NCBI GenBank assembly: GCA_947561585.1
Contig: CANNZV010001106.1
Span: forward strand, 1-64,000
DNA length: 64,000 nt
Origin: Caprella mutica
Lineage: Eukaryota > Arthropoda > Malacostraca > Amphipoda > Caprellidae
Direction of reading: 5' to 3'
Made by a program: the position numbers and the translations under genes
The notes under the pieces: model-generated
Seen by the model: only the letters and a program-made list of their open reading frames with translations
What the model was told of the DNA's origin: nothing
The model's database searches: none
Part shown: positions 24,258 to 36,514 of the stretch, piece after piece
Layout: each line of letters starts with the position of its first letter
Numbering within the stretch: position 1 is the stretch's first letter

Positions 24258-24933
24258 TAAGAGTACGGTTACTATGTATGCGTATTCAAGTGATTTTTCC
24301 CACTGATGAAAATCAAATTCATGCTTTCCAATGGGAGTGGTTACAATGGCAGCAATTTAGTCGTCAGAATACGTACGAAGTCGTCAGAACAACTTCAGCG
24401 TTCAAATGAGTTTGATTTTTTCATGCGACTAGCGACTGATTTGGTCATTTTTGTGTTTCTTTCTCTTACTTTCGATTGCTGTTACTGTTTACTCATGCGT
24501 TTTGGAAATATATTATTTGATAACTACCTATCAGGAATAATACAGATATTATATATATATATAATACCTATTTGTTTATATAAAGGCTTGAATTGGTTGT
24601 TACTGTGTACAATTTTTTTTCAATAAAACTGAAAATCCTTGAATAGTTATATAAAAAATATTCTCCTTATATCTCTATTTAGGTATTTCAAAAATTATGT
24701 GCAGTGAAAATAATGATCAAATTAACATCGCGTCTATTATTTCAGAGGCATATAGGTAGGTTTTTAGTTCCTCCCGAACATTATATCAAATAAACATAGT
24801 TTAGACCCCAATATTAATTAGGAAGAAACATACTGACGACCAGAAATCGCGTACAGTGTAACCACCTCGCACTGACGATATCGTCAGTGCGAAAAAATCG
24901 CTCGAATACGCATGCATAGTAACCGTACCCTTA
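24258..24933. mobile_element. TIR element C (676 bp), non-autonomous DNA transposon
   Basis: The left end TAAGAGTACGGTTACTATG and the inverse of the right end TAAGGGTACGGTTACTATG begin inverted repeats that align for about 49 bp with six or seven mismatches, and weaker similarity continues to about 100 bp (GTGGTTACA, GTCGTCAG). The right repeat contains a perfect 24-bp palindrome at 24868-24891 (arm CGCACTGACGAT). The edges TAA and TTA might be a mutated TWA target duplication, as in PIF/Harbinger, but are not identical. The internal frame 24306-24626 (106 codons) has no transposase motif. Confidence 0.7.
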
Positions 24934-25780
24934 CACGTTTCATTAAAACTAGAACTATTTTCATTATTTTATGTACCCGTTTTAACGAGTGAAATTAAAC
25001 ACTGCGTGAATTAAATAGTTTGCATTTAATTAGAACGAGAAGGTTCGAAATAGCTTTCCATTTTTCATCAAAAATACTAGAAACCTAACATCTTTCGACC
25101 TATCTTTAAATTCTTTGACACTCTCCATACCAAAAAATGTAACATAGCAACTGGTTTTCTGAGAGATTAAAACATCAAAAGATCTTGTTAAATGAAAGAG
25201 CAATCACAGAGATTGTAAAATAAACTGGGAAAAGTTGAGATTTTATCAAAGGAATGGTGATGTTCCTTCAGTTTGCTTTCAATAACGAGAGAAAAATAGG
25301 ATACGATGTTTTGAATAAGGCTTTTTTTATTCAATTAACCCGTGAATGCAGTATTTTATTTATCATTATGTTCTTTATTACTTTAATAAAAACGGTTAAG
25401 GTCAAATGGACTACAACATGAAGAATTGTTTGAAATAGTGTCATGCATCCACGTGTTCACAAATATATAATCAAGAAATACCTATAAATATTCACAGAAT
25501 CTAAAAGCATTTAATTCTGATTAATTTATTTAAAAAGTAGATATTTTCCTTTTCAAAAACTAAAAGAATATTTAATAATCAATCTTAAATATATACTTTA
25601 ATATTTCTCCTATGCAAAATTGATTTTTTTTCGGTTGCAACAGAAGAAACATAAGTTTTTAAAATATTTGCATTAATGCATATGTTCTGTTTATGAAATC
25701 TAAATAATCACATGTTGTATCAAAAAATATATGCCAATATTTAGAATAACAAGAAAATGAAAATTTAATTAATTTATTGA
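24934..25780. other. unassigned AT-rich DNA
   Basis: No gene, repeat or inverted repeat recognised. Confidence 0.5.
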
Positions 25781-25929
25781 AAATTATATTTGTTTTGAAA
25801 AAAAAAAAAATATTTGGATACAAATTCAAAGTCCTTTTCTCTCTAACTAATTGTTGATCAATATTGTAATTAACTAATTATGAAGAAATCCACTAATGAA
25901 TAAAATTAATTCATTAAATAATCCAATAA
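25781..25929 (-). repeat. dispersed repeat X, minus-oriented copy
   Basis: Its reverse complement aligns along nearly its whole length with 33892-34035. Shared blocks include TAGTGGATTTCTTCATAATT and GTATCCAAATA. This is an old interspersed repeat present twice in the window in opposite orientation. Identity not recognised; no coding motif. Confidence 0.75.
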
Positions 25930-26518
25930 TGATAGCGACATTCCATTTTTTATAATGACTAGGCATTTGCATTTAGCAAATAGTAAATCATAAAAACTAT
26001 TTTTAAATAGGACTAAATATAGAGTTCAAAATAATGATCATACATCCTCATCGACAGCAGATCCTTTAGGGAGATGACGAGAGTCCTCATCCAATCTGCT
26101 GATGAAAATTCCCTGCAACTGATTTGTATGATGATTTTGCAATAGGTTTTCGCATATGGCGAGAGATTCGAATGTCGTATTTATAGATCGAAATTGTCAA
26201 TGAATTGGATTCACTGTTTAAATTACCATAAATCATTAGAAGTTCATTTAAATTATCATAAATATTCAAATATTCCCTACCAAATGTATGGGAAAAATTT
26301 TAAAGAAAGGAATATCAAAATTCAGCTCTCTCTGAATCTTAAAATATTCAAAACTATCCATAATTGGATAGGAACAATACAAATAACTAAAATATTAAAA
26401 AAAATCTAAAACAACCTTTTAAAGTAGGTATTGTTAATATTTGACATGAAGGGGGATATAGGATATACATACAGACATGTTTGGTTAGTTTTGTAATTAT
26501 TTTGCAGTCAATTTTAAT
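25930..26518. other. unassigned DNA
   Basis: 26041-26200 is a complex, balanced stretch overlapped by a short minus-strand frame; no motif recognised. The rest is AT-rich. Confidence 0.45.
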
Positions 26519-27553
26519 CTATCATTTACAGTCAAACATTTACAGTCAATCATAAACAGTCAATCATTTACAGTCAACCATTTACAGTCAATCATTTACA
26601 GTCAACCATTTACAGTCAATCATTTACAGTCAATCATTTACAGTCAATCATTTACAGTCAATCATTTACAGTCAACCATTTACAGTCAATCATTTACAGT
26701 CAATCATTTACAGTCAATCATTTACAGTCAATCATAAACAGTCAATCATTTACAGTCAACCATTTACAGTCAACCATTTACAGTCAATCATTTACAGTCA
26801 ATCATTTACAGTCAATCATTTACAGTCAATCATTTACAGTAAATCATTTACAGTAAACCATTTACAGTCAACCATTTGCAGTCAATCATTTACAGTCAAT
26901 CATTTACAGTCAATCATTTACAGTCAATCATTTACAGTCAAGCATTTACAGTCAATCATTTACAGTCAATCATTTACAGTCAATCATTTACAGTCAATCA
27001 TTAACAGGTAATCATTTACAGTCAATCATTTACAGTCAAATCATTTACAGTAAATTATTTACAGGTAATCATTTACAGGTAATCATTTACAGTCAATCAT
27101 TTACAGGTAATCATTTACAATCAATCATTTACAGTCAATCATTTACAGTCAATCATTTACAGTCAATCATTTACAGTCAATCATTTACAGTCAATCATTT
27201 ACAGGTAAATTTACAGTCAATCATTTACAGTCAACCATTTACAGTCAACCATTTACAGTCAAACATTTACAGTCAAACATTTACAGTCAATCATTTACAG
27301 TCAATCATTTACAGTCAATCATTTACAATCATTCATTAGCAGTCAATCATTTACAGTCAATCATTTACAGTCAGTCATTTACAGTCAATCATTTACAATC
27401 ATTCATTAACAGTCAATCATTTACAGTCAATAATTTACAGTCAATCATTTACAGTCAATCATTTACAGTCAATCATTTACAGTCAATCATTTACAGTCAA
27501 TCATTTACAGTCAATCATTTACAGTCAATCATTTACAGTCAATCATTTACAGG
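26519..27553. repeat. 14-bp minisatellite array, about 74 copies
   Basis: Unit CATTTACAGTCAAT. Variants include CAACCATTT, CATAAACAG, ACAGGTAATC and ACAATCATTCATTA. The last variant occurs near 27327 and 27398, showing local copying. Length differences of one or two bases occur near 27040 and 27205. Confidence 0.97.
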
Positions 27554-27800
27554 TTAAAATTTTAATCTTAAATCACAATTAAGTTTAATAAACCTTTAGA
27601 TGCACTTTAAAAAATATGATTAAATTAAATTCCATTATAAAAAGCATTATCTATTATCGATAAAACTGTCATCTTAAAATGATTCATGATGAATATTAAA
27701 CTTCATTATTTTCGATTGAAGTGATACCCATTGAGGAAGTTTTGGAGGGACTTGAGAAAATTATTCATGATAAATACCCACCATTTTTTTTTTGGTTTGG

Positions 27801-28040
27801 ATTTAAGATTTTTCGCTCTGTTTCGATCTAACTTGTAAATAAATCAATATCTCATTTAACATTATTTAAATTCTATAAAATAAAACATTTTCATAAAAAA
27901 GGCATTAAGAATATTAATCATTGCCAAAATCTTTTTGATTAGGGTTCAGAATCTCTGTGTTTCGAGCTAAAACTTGATAAATAAATCCATACCTAAATTA
28001 ACATTATTAACATTCTATAAAATAAGACAATATCCTAAAA
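27801..28040. repeat. two diverged direct copies of a segment of about 100 bp
   Basis: 27801-27900 and 27943-28040 align in direct orientation: both have TGTTTCGA, then CTAAC or CTAAAAC, TTG, TAAATAAATC, TTAACATTATT, and TTCTATAAAATAA. Divergence is considerable, so this is an old local duplication. Confidence 0.6.
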
Positions 28041-28215
28041 TCGACTCACTGAAATAAGATAATGTTGTTTCGAAGTAGTGCAGTGAAGGAGTCACTAATG
28101 ATGTGTCAGAAGCAGAAAGAGATTCGAGACACCCCTAAGCAACTCATTAGAGAATAATTAGTCCAATGCATCGCCATCTTAATTTCATAGTCAAAATGAA
28201 TATGCTCCTATGAAG

Positions 28216-31200
28216 TGAATGACTCACAAAATAGTGTGTAGTGAATTTGGTGAATATAGTGTGTAGTGAATTTAGTGAATAACAAAATAGTGTGTAGTGA
28301 ATGACTCATAAAATAGTGTGTAGTGAATGACTCATAAAATAGTGTGTAGTGAATGACTCATAAAATAGTGTGTAGTGAATTTAGTGAATAACAAAATAGT
28401 GTGCAGTGAATTTAGTGAATAACAAAATAGTGTGCAGTGAATTTAGTGAATAACAAAATAGTGTGCAATGAATTTAGTGAATAACAAAATAGTGTGCAGT
28501 GAATTTAGTGAATAACAAAATAGTGTGTAGTGAATTTAGTGAATAACAAAATAGTGTGCAGTGAATTTAGTGAATGACAAAATAGTGTGCAGTGAATTTA
28601 GTGAATAACAAAAGAGTGTGCAGTGAATTTAGTGAATAACAAAATAGTGTGCAGTGAATTTAATGAATAACAAAATAGTGTGTAGTGAATTTAGTGAATA
28701 ACAAAATAGTGTGTAGTGAATTTAGTGAATAACAAAATAGTGTGCAATGAATTTAGTGAATAACAAAATAGTGTGCAGTGAATTTAGTGAATAACAAAAT
28801 AGTGTGCAATGAATTTAGTGAATAACAAAATAGTGTGCAGTGAATTTAGTGAATAACAAAATAGTGTGCAGTGAATTTAGTGAATGACAAAAATAGTGTG
28901 CAGTGAATTTAGTGAATATCAAGATAGTGTGCAGTGAATTTAGTGAATGACAAAATAGTGTGCAGTGAATTTAGTGAATGACAAAATAGTGTGCAGTGAA
29001 TTTAGTGAATGACAAAATAGTGTGCAATGAATTTAGTGAATATCAAAATAGTGTGCAGTGAATTTAGTGAATAACAAAATAGTGTGCAGTGAATTTAGTG
29101 AATAACAAAATAGTGTGCAGTGAATTTAGTGAATAACAAAAGAGTGTGCAGTGAATTTAGTGAATAACAAAATAGTGTGCAGTGAATTTAGTGAATATCA
29201 AGATAGTGTGCAGTGAATTTAGTGAATAACAAAATAGTGTGCAGTGAATTTAGTGAATGACAAAATAGTGTGCAGTGAATTTAGTGAATAACAAAAGAGT
29301 GTGCAGTGAATTTAGTGAATAACAAAATAGTGTGCAGTGAATTTAATGAATAACAAAATAGTGTGCAGTGAATTTAGTGAATAACAAAATAGTGTGCAGT
29401 GAATTTAGTGAATAACAAAATAGTGTGCAGTGAATTTAATGAATAACAAAATAGTGTGCAGTGAATTTAGTGAATAACAAAATAGTGTGCAGTGAATTTA
29501 GTGAATAACAAAATAGTGTGCAGTGAATTTAGTGAATAACAAAATAGTGTGCAGTGAATTTAATGAATAACAAAATAGTGTGTAGTGAATTTAGTGAATA
29601 ACAAAATAGTGTGCAGTGAATTTAGTGAATAACAAAATAAAGTGTGCAGTTAATTTAGTGTATAACAAAATAGTGTGTAGTGAATTTAGTGAATAACAAA
29701 ATAGTGTGCAGTGAATTTAGTGAATAAAAAAATAGTGTGCAGTGAATTTAGTGAATAACAAAACAGTGTGCAGTGAATTTAGTGAATAACAAAATAGTGT
29801 GCAGTGAATTTAGTGAATAACAAAATAGTGTGCAGTGAATTTAGTGAATAACAAAATAGTGTGCAGTGAATTTAGTGAATAACAAAATAGTGTGCAATGA
29901 ATTTAGTGAATAACAAAATAGTGTGCAGTGAATTTAGTGAATAACAAAATAGTGTGCAATGAATTTAGTGAATAACAAAATAGTGTGCAGTGAATTTAGT
30001 GAATAACAAAATAGTGTGCAGTGAATTTAGTGAATGACAAAAATAGTGTGCAGTGAATTTAGTGAATATCAAGATAGTGTGCAGTGAATTTAGTGAATGA
30101 CAAAATAGTGTGCAGTGAATTTAGTGAATGACAAAATAGTGTGCAGTGAATTTAGTGAATGACAAAATAGTGTGCAATGAATTTAGTGAATATCAAAATA
30201 GTGTGCAGTGAATTTAGTGAATAACAAAATAGTGTGCAGTGAATTTAGTGAATAACAAAATAGTGTGCAGTGAATTTAGTGAATAACAAAAGAGTGTGCA
30301 GTGAATTTAGTGAATAACAAAATAGTGTGCAGTGAATTTAGTGAATATCAAGATAGTGTGCAGTGAATTTAGTGAATAACAAAATAGTGTGCAGTGAATT
30401 TAGTGAATGACAAAATAGTGTGCAGTGAATTTAGTGAATAACAAAAGAGTGTGCAGTGAATTTAGTGAATAACAAAATAGTGTGCAGTGAATTTAATGAA
30501 TAACAAAATAGTGTGTAGTGAATTTAGTGAATAACAAAATAGTGTGCAGTGAATTTAGTGAATAACAAAATAAAGTGTGCAGTTAATTTAGTGTATAACA
30601 AAATAGTGTGTAGTGAATTTAGTGAATAACAAAATAGTGTGCAGTGAATTTAGTGAATAAAAAAATAGTGTGCAGTGAATTTAGTGAATAACAAAACAGT
30701 GTGCAGTGAATTTAGTGAATAACAAAATAGTGTGCAGTGAATTTAGTGAATATCAAGATAGTGTGCAGTGAATTTAGTGAATATCAAAATAGTGTGCAGT
30801 GAATTTAGTGAATAAAAAAATAGTGTGCAGTGAATTTAGTGAATAACAAAATAGTGTGCAGTGAATTTAGTGAATAACAAAATAGTGTGCAGTGAATTTA
30901 GTGAATAACAAAATAGTGTGCAGTGAATTTAGTGAATAACAAAATAGTGTGCAGTGAATTTAGTGAATAACAAAATAGTGTGTAGTGAATTTAGTGAATA
31001 ACAAAATAGTGTGCAGTGAATTTAGTGAATAAAAAAATAGTGTGCAGTGAATTTAGTGAATAACAAAATAGTGTGCAGTGAATTTAGTGAATATCAAGAT
31101 AGTGTGCAGTGAATTTAGTGAATATCAAAATAGTGTGCAGTGAATTTAGTGAATAAAAAAATAGTGTGCAGTGAATTTAGTGAATAACAAAATAGTGTGC

Positions 31201-31506
31201 AGTGAATTTAGTGAATGACAAAAATAGTGTGCAGTGAATTTAGTGAATATCAAGATAGTGTGCAGTGAATTTAGTGAATATCAAAATAGTGTGCAGTGAA
31301 TTTAGTGAATAACAAAATAGTGTGCAGTGAATTTAGTGAATAACAAAATAGTGTGCAGTGAATTTAGTGAATAACAAAATAGTGTGCAGTGAATTTAGTG
31401 AATAACAAAATAGTGTGCAGTGAATTTAGTGAATAACAAAATAGTGTGCAGTGAATTTAGTGAATAACAAAATAGTGTGCAGTGAATTTAGTGAATGACA
31501 AAAATA
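28216..31506. repeat. 31-bp minisatellite array, about 105 copies
   Basis: Unit of 31 bp with core TGCAGTGAATTTAGTGAATA followed by ACAAAATAGTG. The left edge (28216-28400) has divergent units with GACTCATAAAATAG. Marker variants show large internal duplications: TGAATGACAAAAATAG at 28881 and 30031 (1,150 bp apart), and the 34-bp unit TAAAGTGTGCAGTTAATT at 29638 and 30571 (933 bp apart); the 217-bp difference equals seven units lost or gained. The right edge ends abruptly in AAAATACTTACC. Largest array in the window. Confidence 0.97.
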
Positions 31507-31556
31507 CTTACCTATCTCACTTTTGTCTTCAATAACATTTTGCTATATTTTTTTCG

Positions 31557-31697
31557 AATGCGGAGTTTCCAAAAGATGCAGGCTTTCTTAAAATACGTGA
31601 TTTCATAGAATGCGGGACTTCAAAAATTGCGGGACTTCATAAAATTCGGGATTTCAAAAAGGCGGGATTTCATAAAATGCGGAATTTAAAAAATGAG
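31557..31697. repeat. degenerate 17-bp tandem repeat, about 8-9 copies
   Basis: Recurring TGCGGGATTTCATAAAA with many substitutions and small length changes. It starts about 50 bp after the 31-bp array but is unrelated to it and looks much older. Confidence 0.8.
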
Positions 31698-33435
31698 GTA
31701 ACTTACGAGTTAAAGAATAATTAACCCACAGAAGCACATTTTAATTTCATGTTCCTTGAATATGCGTGTGGTGAATACTAGATAAATACTAAATATTGAA
31801 TATCATAGTAAGGTCAGTAAGTCTGATTATTACTCTAATTTTCATCATTATTCTACAACTTTTATAATATTATTTTGGTAATTTAAATATTTATTATAAA
31901 ATCCAATCTCACTTTAATCTATTAAAGAAGATTTTGCTATTTCTTTCGAACAATTGGGTTAATCATATTCCTTCAGTTTGTATGAATCCGATAAATTTTC
32001 AAGCTAAAACCACGATTCAGTAATTAAGATCAGATTTTTGAATTTTATTTTGATAATATATAAGATAATTTATAATGACGGAAATAATCAAATTTGATAA
32101 TCAATCAGGAAGCATTTCTATTGAGTTTTTTTTTTCTAGAGAATATTTCAACGCATTATTGGTTATTGGTTGATTAATCTATTACGGAAATGTTTTTGCA
32201 GATTCTTGAAAAATGATTAATACGTAATTTCCCATTAGAGTTTCGCTGAAAAAGAATATGAAAAAGACACGAATGATAACCGTAAATGCTTAGCAAAGTG
32301 TCATAAGTATATATAGTTATTGTGCAAGCCGCCGTTATTGTCTTGCAACATCTAGGATAGCCAATTTTCAGTAGAGAATAGGATCTTTTTATCTCATGGA
32401 TATATTACATTATATATCTGATAGAATTATGTTCGTCTATTTATTTATAAAAGAAGTAATTACATTATTAGATAGCCTATAGAAATACCAATATGATATC
32501 TAACTACAGACCAGGAATAAGTTGTGTTAACGAATTAATTACAAGTAATTTCGATATTTTTTGTGTTTTAATATTAATTATTCCATCATTAACATATTAA
32601 AACTAAATATAATATAAATAATTAATTATATTTTTAATGATAATATTCATAGAAGATCATTACAAATTAAACTGATTAGAGATATAAATAATTCTCTAAT
32701 GCAGAGATTTGAAAATTAGATATGAAATAACTATTTGAATGACGACCTATTTCACATATTTCTAGATATAATAAAAACTGTTGATAATAGATATACTGAA
32801 ACCATGGATACAGTGCAATAAATTCGAACCATTTATTAGTTAATAATTCAATTAAACTCTAACTATAATGTCATCAGAAAGAATTAATGTATAATCATCC
32901 AGTTAGAAAATAATAATACCAATCATCCACTTTTGATCGGTGATTGTAATCGATCGGATGTACTCTTAATAATCATGAATTTAAAACACTGCTAGTTTAT
33001 TTTCTTTCGTTGTGCATTAGTAATGCAAAAATTTACAATAATTTCTGAAATTATAATTTCATCACAGACAGCTTCAGGATAAAGCCCCTAGGGGCAGTTA
33101 AATAACAATTATTATATATTTATTATATAATTATATAACCTTACCTAATGTGCCTAAGTTTATGTTATGCATTCATGATTGGTGCTCCATGAACTCATAT
33201 CCTGTAACACGAAGATGAACACTTCTACAATATGACACCATCTGAGATATTGCAGATGGGAGAGACTATTATTATAGGACATCTTTATTCAGCTGATGAC
33301 TCATTCCTAGAGGTGTATATCATCTTTTTATTGTCGGCAATAGAGAGAATGTCACCATCTAAAGAATGCATCACAAGTCGCCTAGAGATTCATGACCGAA
33401 GAGAAAAGAGAAACCACGAATGTGATTGATTGGGC
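31698..33435. other. unassigned AT-rich DNA with one complex stretch
   Basis: 33165-33430 is less AT-rich and has an open plus frame of 65 codons (33232-33429) without recognisable motif. A perfect 12-bp palindrome GCCCCTAGGGGC lies near 33085. Nothing else recognised. Confidence 0.45.
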
Positions 33436-33523
33436 CTGGAAAAAATTATGGTGGGGCCATAGATGATTGAAAAGGGATGTACTACGCAATCTTCTATGAT
33501 ACCACCATAACTTTTTCCCTGAG
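33436..33523. mobile_element. MITE family B, copy B1
   Basis: Left arm AAATTATGGTGGGGCCATAG and right arm CTTCTATG...ACCACCATAACTTTTTCCCTG are inverted copies. The same arms occur at 40428-40515 and 51119-51202 and, as a single arm, at 61268-61300. About 90 bp, with no coding capacity. Confidence 0.7.
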
Positions 33524-33545
33524 AAAAGGATTCTTACAGTACCAT

Positions 33546-33699
33546 AGACCCAGAATTGACCTATTAATTGTAATATTTCTTCATTTAACTGTTGACTTAT
33601 TAAATATTTTTCATTATTAAAAGCGAAAATCCATTAATTTTAGTATATTGTTTGAAAGGTAAAACAAACAATATTTCACTTCAGCGGTGAATGAAGAGT
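33546..33699 (+). repeat. direct duplicate, copy 1
   Basis: Aligns with 34152-34310 in direct orientation about 606-610 bp apart. Shared blocks: GACCCAGAATT, TTCTTCATTTAACT, TTTCATTATTAAAAGC, TTGAAA, GTAAAACAAACAATATT and GGTGAATGAAGA-like ends. Roughly 85 percent identity by eye. Confidence 0.75.
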
Positions 33700-33891
33700 T
33701 ACATCTTATAATAGTGCTACTTAAATGACTTGGAAAAAGAAATGTTATTTGGATTAGTTAACAGCACTTTTATAGAAGAGAATGTTAAGAGTGATTGTGT
33801 GCTCATATTTTTGCCCTTTTGGTAAATGTCTCAACAGTCACTTCTAATTTCAATGTTTTCTTTTTAACCTATCTTGAGTATTTTAATTTTT

Positions 33892-34035
33892 GTTACTGGA
33901 TTATTTAATAAATTATTTTTTTTATTAGTGGATTTCTTCATAATTAGTTAATTACAATATCGGTCAGCAGTTAGTTAGAAAGAAGGAGTTTGAAATTGTA
34001 TCCAAATAAAAAAAATTTCAAAACGAATATAATTT
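33892..34035 (+). repeat. dispersed repeat X, plus-oriented copy
   Basis: Inverse of 25781-25929. It lies between the two direct duplicates, so it is either part of a larger nested element or a later insertion. Confidence 0.75.
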
Positions 34036-34151
34036 TGTCCTATGCATTTTGAAAGGTAAGAGAGAAGAATACCGATTGACATCTTTACTCAGAAAAGGAA
34101 AATAAAAAAAATCTAATTTCACTTGGTAGGGGAAAAAATCTGAGAAAAGTA

Positions 34152-34310
34152 GACCCAGAATTAACTTATCAATTGTATTATTCCTTCATTTAACTTTGTC
34201 GATTAATGAATTATATTTCATTATTAAAAGCAAAAAATCTATTAATTTTGATAGTATATTCTTTGAAATGTAAAACAAACAATATTCCACTGAAATGGCG
34301 AATGAAGATT
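34152..34310 (+). repeat. direct duplicate, copy 2
   Basis: Second copy of 33546-33699. It runs directly into the LINE reverse-transcriptase fragment, whereas copy 1 is followed by unrelated sequence. Confidence 0.75.
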
Positions 34311-34313
34311 GAT

Positions 34314-34580
34314 GGGATGTTTTCGTCGTATTTGGACTTTATGAAGGCCTTTCCTTGGGAAGTTGTCTCATTACGATACTCGTGGTGCTGCTAATGATTG
34401 GTTCCGTTCCTAACTCACTAAGAGGAAGCAATACGTACAAAGTGATATTACGATTCATTTAAGAACATTAATCATTCCGTGCCACAAGTTGGCAATCTCG
34501 AGACTCTCATGTGCGGTATATTTATGTATAACTCTTCAAATTGTACTAATTTCTAAAATTTCTTGCTCTTTCAAAAATAA
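34314..34580 (+). pseudogene. non-LTR retrotransposon (LINE) reverse transcriptase fragment
   Basis: Three short frames together trace the palm of a LINE reverse transcriptase. From 34317 (frame 3) YLDFMKAF matches the YLDFSKAFD motif with the aspartate lost. From 34369 (frame 1) comes GAANDWFRS, a stop where a tyrosine is usual, then LTKRKQYVQ. From 34464 (frame 3 again) comes NINHSVPQ and NLETLMCGIFMYN, matching the xGVPQGSxLGPLLFLIYIND block. Two frame changes and a stop make it non-functional. The motif style resembles CR1/Jockey-group elements. The YADD block is not visible beyond 34560. Confidence 0.75.
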
Positions 34581-35308
34581 TTCAATAATAAGTTGAATGT
34601 ATTTAAAGTAAACTATTGATGATGTTGTTAATATTACAAATAGCCAGTTGATATGCACTTGCGAAAAAAATTATGAAAAAACTTTAATAAAATCAAATCT
34701 ATAAATTATATCCAGGAAGAGGAAATAAAGCGTTTGAGGAAGAGGAAATAAAGTGTAATAGTGATCGACAATTCAATCATTCAGCAAACTAGCAGTGTGA
34801 AGTTTTAAGAAGTGTACTGAGACGAGAATATAAGTTTCAAGAATCATATACGAACATTTCGAATGAATTTTTTTCCCATTTAGGTATATTAATTTGGATA
34901 TGAGAGTATGTGCCAGCTCTTGCTCTTAAATCATTTTATTACATATTTATACAATATAAATTTATATATATCTTATGCTATGACAGTTAGGTACCATGCC
35001 TCCACATACATGTCTACTCAAATCAAAGTTTTACAGACAAGAGCAATATATAATTAAGATTAAAATGAACATATTTGTGATTAATTGAAGCAAGTGAATT
35101 TGACATCTACAGAGACCTTTTGTACCGTGAAAATTGCCCAAAATAGGTTCAAAACAATCAGTTTAGATAATTACGATCACTTTCTATCAAATAGACTTTA
35201 ATTCAATTTCTGTTAAACAACATAATTGCTAGAACAATAATCTTTTTCTGATTCCTTACTACACTAAAGAAACTAAACATTTGATGCTCTATACAGGTAC
35301 CACTATCT
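34581..35308. other. unassigned AT-rich DNA
   Basis: A duplicated AGGAAGAGGAAATAAAG pair occurs at about 34714-34751. Otherwise nothing recognised. Confidence 0.5.
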
Positions 35309-35511
35309 AGGGTCACGCAGGTAAATTGCGGCCCTTTAATTTTTAATTATTCTGAATTGAAATTACATTAAAATATTGCATAGCTATCAAAAGAACACAG
35401 TGCATGCTATAATTTATAAATTTAAGTTTTGACGTGTGTTTTGAAGCTATGATGTTTCAGTTGTTAGAGGCCGCAGTTAGTGAGTGGGCCGTAATTTACC
35501 TGTGTGACCCC
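35309..35511. mobile_element. TIR MITE E (203 bp)
   Basis: Left end GGGTCACGCAGGTAAATTGC (from 35310) and the inverse of the right end GGGTCACACAGGTAAATTAC match over 26 bp with three differences and continue into GGCCC on both sides. The interior is non-coding. No clear target duplication; superfamily not assigned. Confidence 0.75.
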
Positions 35512-36186
35512 ATAATGAAATGACAGACAATCTGAAAAAGCAACCTGTTTTCTCATTCAAAATAAAAAAGTTGAAACAAAACATAGGTTTTATAGATTTA
35601 TAGATTGAAGCGAATAATAATCAATAGTAAGTAACTATTAAATAGTAACTAAATTCCAAACTATTAATTTTACAGATAGTCAATTAGGTAAACTCAATAC
35701 ATGTGAATGAATTTTAATTTTATGCATTTTTATTTTTGCAAAATTATATATATGTATTTATATTTCTTGTCGTGAATATTTATTTCAAAGTAAATGTTTA
35801 TTTTTCTTCATTAATGTTTTCATTTTCATGATTTTTAGGTAGTCTTGATTATTTCTGAGTGTTTTTCACTGTTCCGAATTGTTAAGTTGTATTCACAAAT
35901 TCCATTTGTACAATTTTAACACTCAAAATATTTTTTTATCGGCCTTCAGTATACCTTTAAATGAAATGACTTATCAAGTCATAAGTCTTAGTTATCAAAT
36001 GGCAATGAAAATAAATTATATAGGAAGGATTTGTCACGACTCTTATCACTACTTGGAAGGGTTTAAACTAAATATATATGAATATTGAATAACTAAATAT
36101 AAATAACAATATGTAAATAAATAAATATTTAAATAAATATATATTGCATAAATATATATTAAATAAATAGGACTTTGAGTTCAAGG
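35512..36186. other. unassigned AT-rich DNA
   Basis: AT-rich with a run of AAATAAATAT-type simple sequence at 36110-36170. Open frame 35879-36088 has no recognisable motif. Confidence 0.5.
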
Positions 36187-36514
36187 TGTTATAGGAAAAA
36201 CTACACATTTCCTAATATATTTCTCTTACATACCTGTACTGCTAGGCGTCAACTAAATCTCCTACTATACAGCCCCATTACTGGTCAACATCTTACTATT
36301 CTGTTAGTAGATACAAGGGAGAACCTATAATACTTATCAATCACAACTTAGTTATTTGAAGAACACAACACTATTAGTAGTAAATCACGAACATCGTAGA
36401 GAGCTAAGTAGACAACCTATCACACACAGAGCTGAAACTGTACTGACTAGCTTTTATGGGACGGGCATAGAGGTAAGCTCCGCCCATTTCTCTTCCACCC
36501 GGCCTAACTTAACA
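36187..36514 (-). mobile_element. probable solo LTR, minus orientation
   Basis: Read on the minus strand, this 328-bp block begins TGTTAAGTTAGGCCGGG and ends CCTATAACA, so it has the TGTTA...TAACA ends usual for LTRs. It has a promoter-like part: ATAAAAGC followed about 10 bp later by TCAGTACAGTTTCAGCTCTG, resembling insect initiator regions. Upstream is G+C-rich. Flanking five-base duplications do not match, and I see no second LTR or primer-binding site, so a solo or decayed LTR is inferred. Ty3/gypsy-like is a guess. Confidence 0.4.

Noticed and set aside
25025..25045. tRNA B-box-like GGTTCGAAAT
   Set aside because: No matching A box or cloverleaf around it; no other tRNA or rRNA signature seen in the window.
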